Assembly: GCF_001981305.1 (NCBI RefSeq)
Contig: NZ_MSCW01000009.1
Location: 124,001-188,000 of the forward strand
Reading direction: 5' to 3'
Length of the DNA: 64,000 nucleotides
Source: Marinobacter lutaoensis
Lineage (GTDB): Bacteria; Pseudomonadota; Gammaproteobacteria; Pseudomonadales; Oleiphilaceae
Positions within the stretch are counted from its first letter, which is position 1, and the number at the start of each line of letters is the position of its first letter. Below the pieces are notes generated by a model. It did no database searches. It was not told where the DNA came from and saw only the letters and a list, made by a program, of their open reading frames with translations. A program made the translations under genes and the position numbers. Below, one piece after another: positions 44,093 through 52,612 of the stretch.

Positions 44093-45325
44093 TGAAAAAG
44101 TGCGTCAAGTGTGCGTTCTATCTGCCCGCCTTCAGAATGTGTGTGTCCGGCAAGTATTGGTCGAGCCGAATCAATCATGTCGCCCAGGGCTTGTTCCCAG
44201 TTTGCTGCATTCAACGGATCGAGGGTGCCAGAGAAGATGCCGTAGTAGTCGAGCACCAGACGATACGCCTTCAGCTCGTTATAGGGGCGCTTCACCCGGG
44301 CGGGGCGATGGTCTGCAGCGGGGTGTGGTCGCGCAGGCTCTTGTCGGGATAGAACGGAACGCCTGCAGGATGGGGCGTTGAAGCCGATCAGTAGCATGTC
44401 GAAGACCACTAGCAGCTCCACCTTGCGCAGCGCCTTGTCCTGATGTTCCGGTAGTTCGGACTGGACCGGGATCAGAAACTCGTTGAGCAGCTTTTTGTGC
44501 TTTGCCTCGCCGAAGTAGAGCGCCTTCACCGCGTCCAGGTCGGTCGTCCTTGGGCGCTTCGGAGATCACCGCCATCACGGTCTCGTCCCCCTGCCGCGCT
44601 CGCAGGGCCTCGGTGTAGAGCTGCACCGTCTCCTTGTCCTTGCAGACCAGTATCGCCTTGAAGCCGTTGGGTCGCACGTGCTCGTTGAAGTGGGCTACCA
44701 CATCGTCGGCGATCTGCTCGATGTGCTTGGGCAGTTTCAGCAGTACATCCAGGGTGGGGACTGGCTCACCAGCTTGTTCTGTTCCGCGTCGTCCAGGCGG
44801 CCGAATTCCCGCTTGAAGGCGAGATCCAGTTTCTTACCGTACAGTTGCCAGTCGGTCACCCGTGGCTGCCATTGGATCGGCTTGACGGTGCCGTGGTCCT
44901 TCTCGATAAGGGTGCCGGCAAGAGCAAGGACGGCCATGCCGTCCGCGCTATCCATCCCCGCCCTGAACGGCGGGGCTTTCTGCACCACCCGGCAAAGCCA
45001 AACAGCGAGGCCCCGTCCACCGCCACCCGTATATAGGTGCCCAGCTTCCGCTCCTGGGTGTGGTGCGCCTCGTCGGCCATGACGATGACGTTTGGGCGCT
45101 GTTTGGTGATGTGCTTGGGCATCCCCTCGAACAGGTGCTCGGTGGTGAAGATCACCCCGTGATAATCGCCAGCGAGCTTCGCTTCCAGATCCTTTTTGCT
45201 GGCCGCCAGATGCACATTTTCAGTGCCGGTGGCCATCAGTTCGCGGTCTATCTGGTCGCCGAGCTGTTCCCGGTCTACCAGCAGGATCACCGTGGGCTGG
45301 TTGAGCTTCGGGTCCTCCCACAGGC
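44093..45325 (-). pseudogene. hsdR: Remnant of type I restriction subunit HsdR
   Basis: On the minus strand, several frames together give an HsdR helicase half: VILLVDREQLGDQIDREL, VIVMADEAHHTQ (DEAH box), SLFGFAGW, VAHFNEHVRPNGFKAILVC, then FDMLLIGFNAP and a C-terminal NELKAYRLVLDYYG region. At least three frameshifts break it, and the N-terminal nuclease domain is missing. Base composition is richer in G+C than the neighbours. Non-functional. Confidence 0.8.
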
Positions 45326-46084
45326 TGGCAGGATCATGTTGATGCGTGAGATGTTGTAGGTGGCGACGTTGGACTCCTGCCCGTGCAGGAACAGCTGGCG
45401 CACGTCGCCGCCGTGGAGCAACAGGCCGCCAGAGCAGCTGGCCCAGTCGCAGATGCTCATACCCTCTTTCGGCTCCACAGCGTCTTGGACATGAGAAAGC
45501 CTACCTCGGCCGGGTGTAGAGTTCGCCGTTCGACTTGCCCGCCTTGCTGGCAAAGTTGCGAATCAGGTATTCGTAGGCGTTGCCGAACAGGTCGTCGGAG
45601 ACGTGGGCGTGGTCGAAGGTCTGGTTGCCGAAATGGTTGATCAGGTTGACCGACTTGTCGTGGGGAAGTTCGTCCTGCTTGTTGAAATCGATCTTGTTGG
45701 TGACGATGCCGTCGAAATTGTTCTGCCGGTGGGCATTGGCCCGCTCGATGGCGAGCATGGCGTCGTTCAGTGCCTGACCGAGTTGGCCTTTGGCGTTGCG
45801 GGCGACCTTGTTCCAGACGGCGGGCTCCGGCACCACGAAATGGTGCAGCTTTTCATCACGGGCCAGTTGCAGCGTCTGCTCCTGCTCCACGCCCGCCTTG
45901 ATGAGGATATCGGCCTGGGTCCGAACCTGTTCCTAATAGAAGTCGTTGATGCGCTTGTAGAACAGCAGGGCAAACACATAGCCGCGGAACTCGGAGTGGT
46001 CGGCATTGCCACGCAGGATGTCGGCGGCCTTGTCGAGATAACTTTCCAACTCGCCCTGGGTCATGCGCCGGGGGGCGCACCATG
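45325..46084 (-). pseudogene. hsdM: Remnant of type I methyltransferase HsdM fused to the HsdR remnant
   Basis: Frames recover an HsdM N-terminal part: [44 protein letters not shown], then CSGGLLLHGGD (motif I) and ESNVATYNISRINMIL. At that point the sequence joins HsdR. The catalytic NPPF region, HsdS and the HsdR nuclease part are deleted. Frameshifts and an in-frame stop occur near 45935. Non-functional. Confidence 0.78.
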
Positions 46085-46139
46085 ATGGACGCTTCGAGCG
46101 TGGTGAGAAGTGCGGTCAGATTAATGAATGCTCCATTCC

Positions 46140-46412
46140 TTATTGTTTGCCGCCGGGGCTGGTGTTGCCGGGCTCCGCCGCGCTGCCCAATTCAACCCGC
46201 GCATCCACCTGGCTTTTCTTGAATTTCCAGAGGCGGCTAATGCGGTGCGCGGGTACGTGTTGAGTGAAGAGGATGGCGTTGTGCAGTGTTAAAACAAGGC
46301 CTCGAATCTGGTGCAGGTCGTGATGCGCAAAGGACGAGGGTATGTCGGTCTCGGAGTGCTTTTTCTGAGAGGCTTGAATGACACGAGCAATATCCAGTGC
46401 AACGGATAGCAT
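46140..46412 (-). CDS. Possible 90-residue gene, unknown
   Basis: Minus-strand frame starting MLSVALDIARVIQASQKKH. It has a protein-like helical composition and a basic centre. Just upstream is TTGGAAACTCGG, resembling the array motif with one extra base. No ribosome site or known family; it may be a stray cassette. Confidence 0.35.
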   Translation of the reverse strand: MLSVALDIARVIQASQKKHSETDIPSSFAHHDLHQIRGLVLTLHNAILFTQHVPAHRISRLWKFKKSQVDARVELGSAAEPGNTSPGGKQ

Positions 46413-46513
46413 CCGAGTTTCCAAAAAGAATCACAAAAAGCTCCGCTCATTGAACCGACCAGATTGGTTTCACACAATACCCCTTATAAAGCGCGAGTTT
46501 TCGAAGGTGGGCA

Positions 46514-48316
46514 ATGACTCCTGAACAACAGCAAGCCGGCTACCAAACTATTGAAGCGCAGATTCCTGCATTTCAGTGCAAGCGGGTATCGGAAAAAGCC
46601 AAAGAGCTTTCAGCAAAGGCCCAGAAGATTGGTATGCCACCGTTCACCCTGCAATTTGGGAAGAGAGTAAATAAGCGCGTTGCCATTGGTGGTGATCACG
46701 GTGAGTCTTTATGGCTTGAAGTAGTGTCGGTCAAGCTGATTGCTGGACAGCCGAAGTTAAACGGCTGGCGAGTGGTTGCACGAATTGAGCACGATGAGGC
46801 GGGAAATCTGGTTCACCTGTATGGCCAGGGTAATTATCAGGTTGCGAGTACGAAGGACTTATTGTCGGAGCTTTCGATCTGTGCGCCCAAATGTGAGCAC
46901 TGCAATTATAACCGACAGCGGAAAACGACGTTTTTGCTGGAAAATCGTGAAGCCCAAAAAGTACAGCAAGTGGGTAGCTCGTGCCTGCAGGATTTCACTG
47001 GGCACGAGAACCCGGAGACAGTGCTTGCGATGAACGACGCGATTAACTCCTTCATCGAAGGAGTTATTAATCCTGATGATGCCTTTTATGCGGACGCTAA
47101 GAATTATGATTTGGTTCCAATGGAGTTCATTTTGAGGCTGACATCAGCGATTGTGAGGGTTACCGGAGGCTGGATACCAAAAGATAACAGACAAGGCATT
47201 CCCAATCCCAATGCGACAATCTTTAGCGTCTATGATGCTCTCAAGAGACCCACTTTAGGCGATCGAGTGAGGATTTCGGACGAGGATTTTGAGAACGCCG
47301 AATTGATTATGGCCTGGTTGACCCATGAAAAGTTCGATCATCGAGGCGAGGAATACCGAGCGAATCTGTCACAGCTTGCAAAAAGAGGATACATACCCCG
47401 CAAGTATATTGGCCTGGCGGCAAGCGCGGTTGCCGCATTTCAACGGGAACTCAGTCAAGCCACATGCAAGGCCAAAGCGAAAATACGATCGCCTAAAGCG
47501 CCAATGTTCATTGGTCAAAAGGATGAGCGAATAGAGCGAAGCGTTACGTTAATTCGGAAGGTGCCCATTGATGGGCAGTTCGGTTTCTCTGTTCTTCACA
47601 TTTTTGAAGATAACGAAACAGGCTCAAAACTCACATGGTTTAATTCCGGCTCCGAGAAGTTCAAAGAAGGCCTTACATACACGATTGCGGGTCGCGTGAA
47701 GGAGCATAGAACCCGGGACGGGGAAAAAGAAACCGTTTTGACGAGAGTAAGTTGTCCGGATCTAAAACTCCACAAGACAATGCACCCTAACATGGACGTT
47801 GCCGCGTTCGTGAAAAAGCTGAAAAAGATTGAGGACGTAAATGCGCGGGACCATCACAATGAAACGCTTCTGCATGAAGCCAGCGCACTGCATGAGCGAT
47901 ATGGGGACTTTGGCGATATTATCCGAGAACTGTTGCGCCGCGGCGCGGACCCGAGCTTCCGAAGCACTTGTGATAACTGCTGCGCGTTTGACTATTGGGT
48001 TACCCTTGGCGATGACGAGTTAATAACAACCGGGCTTGAAAAATGGCCTGAACTTACCGCAGATTGGGGAGACAGCGATCTTAGCAGTTTGGGTTTCCAA
48101 GATCGGGAGTGGGTGCCGGCATTCAGATCGGCTCGCAATAAAGCGATCGCCCAAATAAAACAGCGTGAGCAGGAAGAGCGGAGAAATGCTTTAGCTCGTG
48201 TACTCGGGGAAAACCACGATGAGACAGAGTGTGAGGCAGATGTTTTAGGGGCGGAGCTTGATGATGATGATCTAACTCAGGCTGATAGTGATAGTGAAGT
48301 GCTGCGGATCGCATAG
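46514..48316 (+). CDS. 600-residue protein with zinc-ribbon and ankyrin-like repeats
   Basis: An N-terminal domain precedes a zinc-ribbon-like segment near residues 128-160: C-x2-KC-x2-C then a basic RQRKTTF stretch and VGSSCLQDF, a layout common in phage and plasmid proteins of unknown role. A central helical domain and a beta-rich part (TYTIAGRVKEHRTRDG) follow. Near 435-485 are ankyrin-like turns (DHHNETLLHEA, LLRRGADPSF). The C-terminus is acidic. It is a single + strand gene between accessory remnants. Possibly nucleic-acid-binding. Confidence 0.6.
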   Translation: MTPEQQQAGYQTIEAQIPAFQCKRVSEKAKELSAKAQKIGMPPFTLQFGKRVNKRVAIGGDHGESLWLEVVSVKLIAGQPKLNGWRVVARIEHDEAGNLVHLYGQGNYQVASTKDLLSELSICAPKCEHCNYNRQRKTTFLLENREAQKVQQVGSSCLQDFTGHENPETVLAMNDAINSFIEGVINPDDAFYADAKNYDLVPMEFILRLTSAIVRVTGGWIPKDNRQGIPNPNATIFSVYDALKRPTLGDRVRISDEDFENAELIMAWLTHEKFDHRGEEYRANLSQLAKRGYIPRKYIGLAASAVAAFQRELSQATCKAKAKIRSPKAPMFIGQKDERIERSVTLIRKVPIDGQFGFSVLHIFEDNETGSKLTWFNSGSEKFKEGLTYTIAGRVKEHRTRDGEKETVLTRVSCPDLKLHKTMHPNMDVAAFVKKLKKIEDVNARDHHNETLLHEASALHERYGDFGDIIRELLRRGADPSFRSTCDNCCAFDYWVTLGDDELITTGLEKWPELTADWGDSDLSSLGFQDREWVPAFRSARNKAIAQIKQREQEERRNALARVLGENHDETECEADVLGAELDDDDLTQADSDSEVLRIA

Positions 48317-48353
48317 AGCGTTCCCGCAGCGCAGTTCATTGACGAGGTGTGCA

Positions 48354-49115
48354 TCAGGCAAGCCCAGGGCCAGGTTCAGGATCATTATGAAGGGCGTCGA
48401 TTAAACCTGGTGCACAATTTCCCGTTGATAAACGTTGCAGGGTGGTAAGAAGCTGAACTTGCACATCGGAGTCGATATGAAGATTGCAGAAGCATTTCTG
48501 GCGATATGAATCATCCTGCAGAAGTTGCCGAGCAGCGGAAGCAAGATCCTGAATAACGACCTCGCCGTAAGCGGAACACGCTTTCCTTGCGGACTCTATC
48601 GGTATTTCGCCCCAGGCCCCAATCATTCGGCACAAGTCGAGTATATCGCGGCTCAGAACAGACCGATCAGCCCAGCGATCCGAGTTGGCTAGCAGCTTCT
48701 CAGCATATGCGTCAATCCGGGATATTGTTGGCACACCGTGGAGCAGATCTATCGACGCATCCAGTGAAATCCGGTCTTCGCGGACAATTTCAAATTTGAT
48801 CGGAACGCCATCAACGTCCAGGACGCTGCGGATGCCGTAACGGTCGGCCCGAACTTCCCGAAGCTGGGGGACTGATTTGTTGAATAGGGGCGACAGGCCT
48901 GTTGTCGAAAACTGACCTACTACGCTGCGCAGCTTCCGGTAACCTTCATGACTTGAGCAAATAAAACCTATGTCTGTACTCAGCCGAAACTCATCAAGCT
49001 GCAGGGCTATCGCGGTGCCTCCCCCAAACAGACATTGAGTATCTTGAAGAAGACGGCTGTTCATTGACTCAAGTACGCGAGCAATACGTTGGTGGTGCTG
49101 ACGCTTGCTATCCAT
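48354..49115 (-). CDS. AbiEii-like nucleotidyltransferase with altered metal site
   Basis: 253 residues. LFGGGTAIALQLDEFRLSTDIGF matches the family core, quoted here as FGGGTAIAL and RLSTDIGF. The usual D-x-D is D-I-G, so one metal-binding Asp is missing. The rest follows the AbiEii pattern. It overlaps the small upstream gene by 8 bp. It may be an inactive or altered toxin. Confidence 0.68.
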   Translation of the reverse strand: MDSKRQHHQRIARVLESMNSRLLQDTQCLFGGGTAIALQLDEFRLSTDIGFICSSHEGYRKLRSVVGQFSTTGLSPLFNKSVPQLREVRADRYGIRSVLDVDGVPIKFEIVREDRISLDASIDLLHGVPTISRIDAYAEKLLANSDRWADRSVLSRDILDLCRMIGAWGEIPIESARKACSAYGEVVIQDLASAARQLLQDDSYRQKCFCNLHIDSDVQVQLLTTLQRLSTGNCAPGLIDALHNDPEPGPGLA

Positions 49116-49320
49116 TGATTACTCCTGAGCCAAACTGATTTTTCAGACGCTCAATGAGCCGCGCTTCTTGCTCAGTAAGTCGGCTCGTGTCGATGTACCG
49201 CCAGTTTCGTTCGTACAGTGCAAATGCTTCTTGCTCGGTAATGGCAACGGATGGATTGCTATGCCAGCAAATGAGGCGTAGCTCGGGATAATGCTCTGGG
49301 ACGACTAGATTGTGTTCCAT
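49108..49320 (-). CDS. Small partner of the nucleotidyltransferase gene
   Basis: 70 residues from the ATG at 49320 (GTG at 49326 also possible) after GGGGAG. Acidic and aromatic, with a helical end ARLIERLKNQFG. It overlaps the AbiEii-like gene, so the two form an operon; it may be the antitoxin. No family recognised. Confidence 0.5.
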   Translation of the reverse strand: MEHNLVVPEHYPELRLICWHSNPSVAITEQEAFALYERNWRYIDTSRLTEQEARLIERLKNQFGSGVING

Positions 49321-49399
49321 GCGCACCGCTCCCCATATCTCACCAAGCGTCTCACAAGATATTCAGTTGGCGCCTCGTCGTTTTACCCATGCTGTTGAT

Positions 49400-49597
49400 C
49401 TAATTAATGGCTTCGCTGCCGGGTTTCAGGCGTAAGGTCATGTGTAACAGCGCTGCAATGTATCCCACTGTTAGACCAATTATAGCCCCATCAACATGCG
49501 CTGCATAGAAGGATTCAAATGGCACTGATTCAACACCCCAATTCCATCCGAATTTAAGACTGAGAATCGCTGCCATTGCGAAACCCAGGCCCACCAT
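49400..49597 (-). CDS. Cassette-like gene: 65-residue two-helix membrane protein
   Basis: Start ATG at 49597 is one option; TTG at 49612 is another, both just after a terminator. Hydrophobic segments near 1-13 and 40-58. Its stop lies within the lower 27-bp repeat. Not recognised. Confidence 0.45.
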   Translation of the reverse strand: MVGLGFAMAAILSLKFGWNWGVESVPFESFYAAHVDGAIIGLTVGYIAALLHMTLRLKPGSEAIN

Positions 49598-49626
49598 TAC
49601 AATTACAAACAAGATTTTCAGGCAGG

Positions 49627-49658
49627 CACAAAAAAAACCGCCCTCAGTGGGCGGTTTT
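49627..49658 (-). terminator. Rho-independent terminator on the minus strand
   Basis: AAAACCGCCCA and TGGGCGGTTTT-type stem (634-658 on the window scale 49634-49658) with a T run in the minus direction. The stop codon of the 53-residue gene lies inside the hairpin. Confidence 0.8.
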
Positions 49659-49805
49659 GTCCGATTTATGCTTGCTGGGCAAGAATTTTTCATCCAGCAT
49701 CCTGAAAAACCTGTCAGCCTTTTCTGTTGTTGACCACCAAAACAAGGCCAGCGTGGTTACACCAATCGTCGTGCCGATTATCGCAACATACTCGATAGGT
49801 GTCAT
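49644..49805 (-). CDS. Cassette gene: 53-residue single-helix membrane protein
   Basis: ATG at 49805 with an excellent GGAGGA site. A membrane helix at about 3-24 is followed by a charged tail (EKADRFFRMLDEKFL). The array motif TGGGAATCCG lies about 100 bp upstream (49908-49917). It is tightly followed by a terminator. Not recognised. Confidence 0.65.
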   Translation of the reverse strand: MTPIEYVAIIGTTIGVTTLALFWWSTTEKADRFFRMLDEKFLPSKHKSDKTAH

Positions 49806-49919
49806 GTTAATCCTCCTTACGGGATTCCTCATGGGGTTCAGTGTACATGAAAACCGCTGACTGGGCCACGTAGAGCATATTTTCACTGTTTAAATGCCGC
49901 CGATCTCCGGATTCCCATC

Positions 49920-50035
49920 CTAGTCTTCAGTGATTGAGTGCAGCGTGGTTCGTCCAACTGGTCTGGTGATGATCCAGAACTGCTGGGTTGTCCCAATGTT
50001 GCCAGGGCCGCAGGGGAGAGCAGTAAAGGGATGGC
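49920..50035 (-). pseudogene. 3' fragment of the cassette gene seen at 19872-20261
   Basis: Reads GTTQQFWIITRPVGRTT...SITED stop, differing from the other copy at two residues over 24, and is followed by the same motif. Upstream of this block the sequence is different (PFTALPCGPGN) and soon meets a stop, so only the end of the gene is present. Confidence 0.72.
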
Positions 50036-50039
50036 TGAT

Positions 50040-50315
50040 TTAAAGACATTGTAGTACGTCCCGGATGTGCTGCAAATTGTCTTTAATCCACTTTTTATTA
50101 ATCGGACCCCAGTTCAGGATCTTGTATTTTCCTGTTTTCTTTGGCCCCACAAATTCACAACGGATACCAAGTTCACTGAGCGCCAAAATTGTCTCTTGGG
50201 CGGTGCGACGCGGCATACCAGTCGCTCTCACGATTGCAGGAACTGTATTGACTCCCGATTCGATGAGGTACGCAATGTAGAGGCGACGGTAAAAGCTGGA
50301 CTTAGTTTTACTCAT
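50040..50315 (-). CDS. Winged-helix DNA-binding protein, 91 residues
   Basis: ATG at 50315. A winged-helix reading is clear: VPAIVRATGMPRRTAQETILALSELGI, then a wing with KKTGKYKILNWG. It starts inside one of the 27-bp repeats, 50 bp after the recombinase stop and in the same direction, so it may be co-transcribed and regulate the recombinase or act with it. Family exact identity unknown. Confidence 0.68.
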   Translation of the reverse strand: MSKTKSSFYRRLYIAYLIESGVNTVPAIVRATGMPRRTAQETILALSELGIRCEFVGPKKTGKYKILNWGPINKKWIKDNLQHIRDVLQCL

Positions 50316-50364
50316 GCTGTTGATCCAATTATATGCCTGGGAGTTCCTGGTAAGCGCACCATGG

Positions 50365-51627
50365 TTAAACACTACGATTGCGACCAGCTGACCGACGCCG
50401 AACCTGGTCCGCGTTGATGTAAATTTGTTCCGTGAAGGCTGCACTGGCATGGCCAAGCTCTTCGGAAATATGTCGGATATCCGCACCGGCTTCAATCGCC
50501 TGACTGGCCCCAGTGTGTCGAAGATAATGGGTTTCCGAGGCAATCGCCTCCAATTGGGCGGCCTCATCTGAAAAACCGTCATCCTTCATCTTCTGGACTG
50601 CCAGCATAATACCTTCTTCGCAAATCCGTTGAATCTGACGAGCACCCAGACCACCACCACGGGCGGACGGAAGGATGGCCCTGGGTTCATTGGGCAAGGG
50701 AAGGGGAGAGTCGCACCCCAAATAGGCCCGCCAACGTTTGAGATAGGGTAGGTAGGCATCAGGACAGGTGATGGTGCGACCTTTATCTCCCTTGCCGAAC
50801 ACGTAATAAGTCCAGAAGGCTTCGCTGCCAATGACCTGTTTTTGAAAATCAGAGAATGCCGGTATCCGAAGCTCGCCGTCTATCTTCCGAACGGAAAGTT
50901 CGCTGATCCGCAAAAATAGGGTTTTCATGGTAACGATGACAAACAGGTGCCGCTCGTATTTTGGGTCCTGGTCCGCCGCCTGCTCGATAGTCTCCCTTAT
51001 AAACGACCATTGCCAGTCTGTGTATCTACGCACCGAGACTTCTTGGCGTTCCAGCAAGGCATTGGATTTCGCCTTCATGTCTCGACGACGAACCTCTAAG
51101 AAAGGGTCTTCAGCCATAATCCGCCGCTGACGGAGAAACCGAAAATACGAGGAGAGGACAGTCCGAGATGATTTCAGGCTGGCTGGGCTGGCGGTGTACC
51201 GCTTGCCCTTGGAGCGTTGACTGGTGAAGGGGCGCCATCGGGGATTGATAACCCGCTGTCCTTGTTCGTCAAGGAACCCCGAATGAATATTGGGAGCCAC
51301 CCAGGCGGCTGGCGGGTTCTTGAGAAACTTGAAGTAACCGGATACCACCTCGGCGTCCACCTGATCGAGCGTCCGGCCGGCCACGACCCAGAGATAGTTC
51401 AGAAACCGCTGAACCTCGCTTCGGAAACGGTTGTACGATCCCGGGACACCGGAATAATCAGCGACAAAATTGAGGCTGGCGGTCAGATCTCGAAGTGCAA
51501 GCGCTGAATCAACAGACAGGGTTTGGATCTTGCTTCGTACAGCCGGGTATCCATCATTTGCAATTTGTTCGTCGAGCGTACTCGCAGTATCGATCAGCGG
51601 AAATCCTGGAAATGTGCGATTTGCCAT
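50365..51627 (-). CDS. Full-length tyrosine recombinase, candidate cassette integrase
   Basis: 420 residues. N-terminal core-binding domain (about 60-190), catalytic domain with first Arg in LFLRISELSVR, Lys region VFGKGDKGRT, H-x-x-R in ETHYLRHTGAS, GH in SEELGHASAAF and the nucleophile Tyr in TEQIYINAD. All catalytic residues are present. The start codon lies within an array-motif variant (TGGCAAATCG). It is the only intact recombinase in the window and sits inside the second array, so it is the best candidate for moving cassettes. It is not an integron IntI by length, and the IntI-specific extra domain is not evident. Confidence 0.85.
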   Translation of the reverse strand: MANRTFPGFPLIDTASTLDEQIANDGYPAVRSKIQTLSVDSALALRDLTASLNFVADYSGVPGSYNRFRSEVQRFLNYLWVVAGRTLDQVDAEVVSGYFKFLKNPPAAWVAPNIHSGFLDEQGQRVINPRWRPFTSQRSKGKRYTASPASLKSSRTVLSSYFRFLRQRRIMAEDPFLEVRRRDMKAKSNALLERQEVSVRRYTDWQWSFIRETIEQAADQDPKYERHLFVIVTMKTLFLRISELSVRKIDGELRIPAFSDFQKQVIGSEAFWTYYVFGKGDKGRTITCPDAYLPYLKRWRAYLGCDSPLPLPNEPRAILPSARGGGLGARQIQRICEEGIMLAVQKMKDDGFSDEAAQLEAIASETHYLRHTGASQAIEAGADIRHISEELGHASAAFTEQIYINADQVRRRSAGRNRSV

Positions 51628-51729
51628 ATGTGTTACTGAGCTTCTGATTTCTAATCAGATGTAGGGTTGGCGACTAGGAGCAGAAGGCAGAGCAAGAGAC
51701 CATTTACATGAATGGCTGGTTTTCCGCCA

Positions 51730-51885
51730 TCATTTAAGAGCAACCATCACGCTGGCAGACACAGCCCCGGGGATTGTTACTGCCCAAATTTGGGGTGCGC
51801 CAATTGAGTATAACAACGCTCCAGTCAGTGTTCCTGCGAGTAGGGCAAAGAAGACTCTTTGCCCAGGGCTGAGTTGAATATTCAT
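51730..51885 (-). CDS. Cassette gene: 51-residue two-helix membrane protein
   Basis: ATG at 51885, directly after the motif at 51893-51902 and GGAG. Sequence MNIQLSPGQRVFFALL, then two short hydrophobic segments and a VMVALK end. Not recognised. Confidence 0.55.
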   Translation of the reverse strand: MNIQLSPGQRVFFALLAGTLTGALLYSIGAPQIWAVTIPGAVSASVMVALK

Positions 51886-51903
51886 CTGACTCCGAATTCC
51901 CAT

Positions 51904-51975
51904 TTAGTTTTTGAATCGCTGAGCGGTTCCGGTGAGGGCGTCCCAGGCAAGCCAAACGACGAACACGACTGTCAA
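51904..51975 (-). CDS. Cassette gene: 23-residue hydrophobic peptide (tentative)
   Basis: TTG start at 51975 after GGGAGAAA; TVVFVVWLAWDALTG is a short membrane-type helix. TAA is 1 nt before the next motif, as in other cassettes. An overlapping frame (51979) reads through the motif. Coding is plausible but unproven. Confidence 0.35.
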   Translation of the reverse strand: MTVVFVVWLAWDALTGTAQRFKN

Positions 51976-52018
51976 GCATCTCTATTTCTCCCGAATTCCA
52001 TACTGTTACTGGAAGGTT

Positions 52019-52231
52019 TCATTGTTCGATGAACGGTTCTTTCCGCCGATAATGACCAACGTCATTCCGTTCAAGAGCACCAAGTTGAACCAGGCGCTTA
52101 CACACGGGAGACGCGCTGGACGAGTGATGCCCGTTACCCCAGACCGAGCGTCCAATTTCGGTTGGACTGGTCCAGCCTTTTCCCTTCAGGAACGCAAGAA
52201 CCTGTTTTTGGCGGTCTGTGAGCTTCTTCAT
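52019..52231 (-). CDS. Cassette gene: 70-residue winged-helix protein
   Basis: ATG at 52231. MKKLTDRQKQVLAFLKGKG then PTEIGRSVWG and SPVCKRLVQLGALERN make a compact MarR/LexA-like winged helix. The start overlaps the stop of a 17-codon frame. Probably a small regulator. Confidence 0.65.
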   Translation of the reverse strand: MKKLTDRQKQVLAFLKGKGWTSPTEIGRSVWGNGHHSSSASPVCKRLVQLGALERNDVGHYRRKEPFIEQ

Positions 52232-52281
52232 TCCGATCTCCCATCCTCACTCGAATATTGCTTCTCATCTGCGTCGTACAT
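52228..52281 (-). CDS. 17-codon leader frame in a micro-cassette (tentative)
   Basis: ATG at 52281 lies just after one motif and the frame runs through the next (52234-52243), ending in an ATGA overlap with the winged-helix gene. It may only couple translation to that gene. Confidence 0.3.
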   Translation of the reverse strand: MYDADEKQYSSEDGRSE

Positions 52282-52300
52282 GTCGATTTCCCATGGAACT

Positions 52301-52612
52301 CTATTGAACGCTGGACTCAAAAATGGTTTTTGAAACGAAGGTGTCAGCGTCCTCAAAAGGGACCCCAATAGACCCCAGAAACCACATCAAACGACGCTTG
52401 TTCACATCGACATCCAACTTGAACAGTATTCCCTTTTTATGCGCGTTTTTGACCCAGAAGCAGACCAGATCTGAGTCCGCTGGCATGCGCTCCTTATCGT
52501 GAACTGAGTGCTCAACATCCTTATAGGCAAACTCGACTGCGTTTTCGTGGTTGGGGTGGACACCGCACTCAGCGAGCCCCTCATACAACCCCTCATACAA
52601 TCTGTGACTCAT
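52301..52612 (-). CDS. Cassette gene: 103-residue soluble protein, unknown
   Basis: ATG at 52612, 3 nt after the motif at 52616-52625. Duplicated opening (YEGLYEGL), acidic, with an alpha/beta pattern (ILFKLDVDVNKRRLMWFLG). Stop TAG lies 7 nt before the next motif. It is the first gene of the second array. Not recognised. Confidence 0.58.
   Translation of the reverse strand: MSHRLYEGLYEGLAECGVHPNHENAVEFAYKDVEHSVHDKERMPADSDLVCFWVKNAHKKGILFKLDVDVNKRRLMWFLGSIGVPFEDADTFVSKTIFESSVQ

Larger units (their letters stand above)
49380..50331 (-). repeat. 27-bp direct repeats flanking the recombinase-proximal segment
   Basis: Copies at 49380-49406 and 50305-50331 match at 25 of 27 positions, in the same orientation, with core CATGCTGTTGATC. 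They enclose 0.9 kb holding a winged-helix gene, a cassette remnant and two small membrane protein genes. The upper copy includes the start codon of the winged-helix gene; the lower copy leads only to 12 codons. They may be a product of duplication or site-specific insertion. Confidence 0.6.

Noticed and set aside
44737-45082. Plus-strand open frames across the restriction remnant
   Set aside because: They are shadows of the broken minus-strand HsdR/HsdM sequence and carry no protein-like features of their own.
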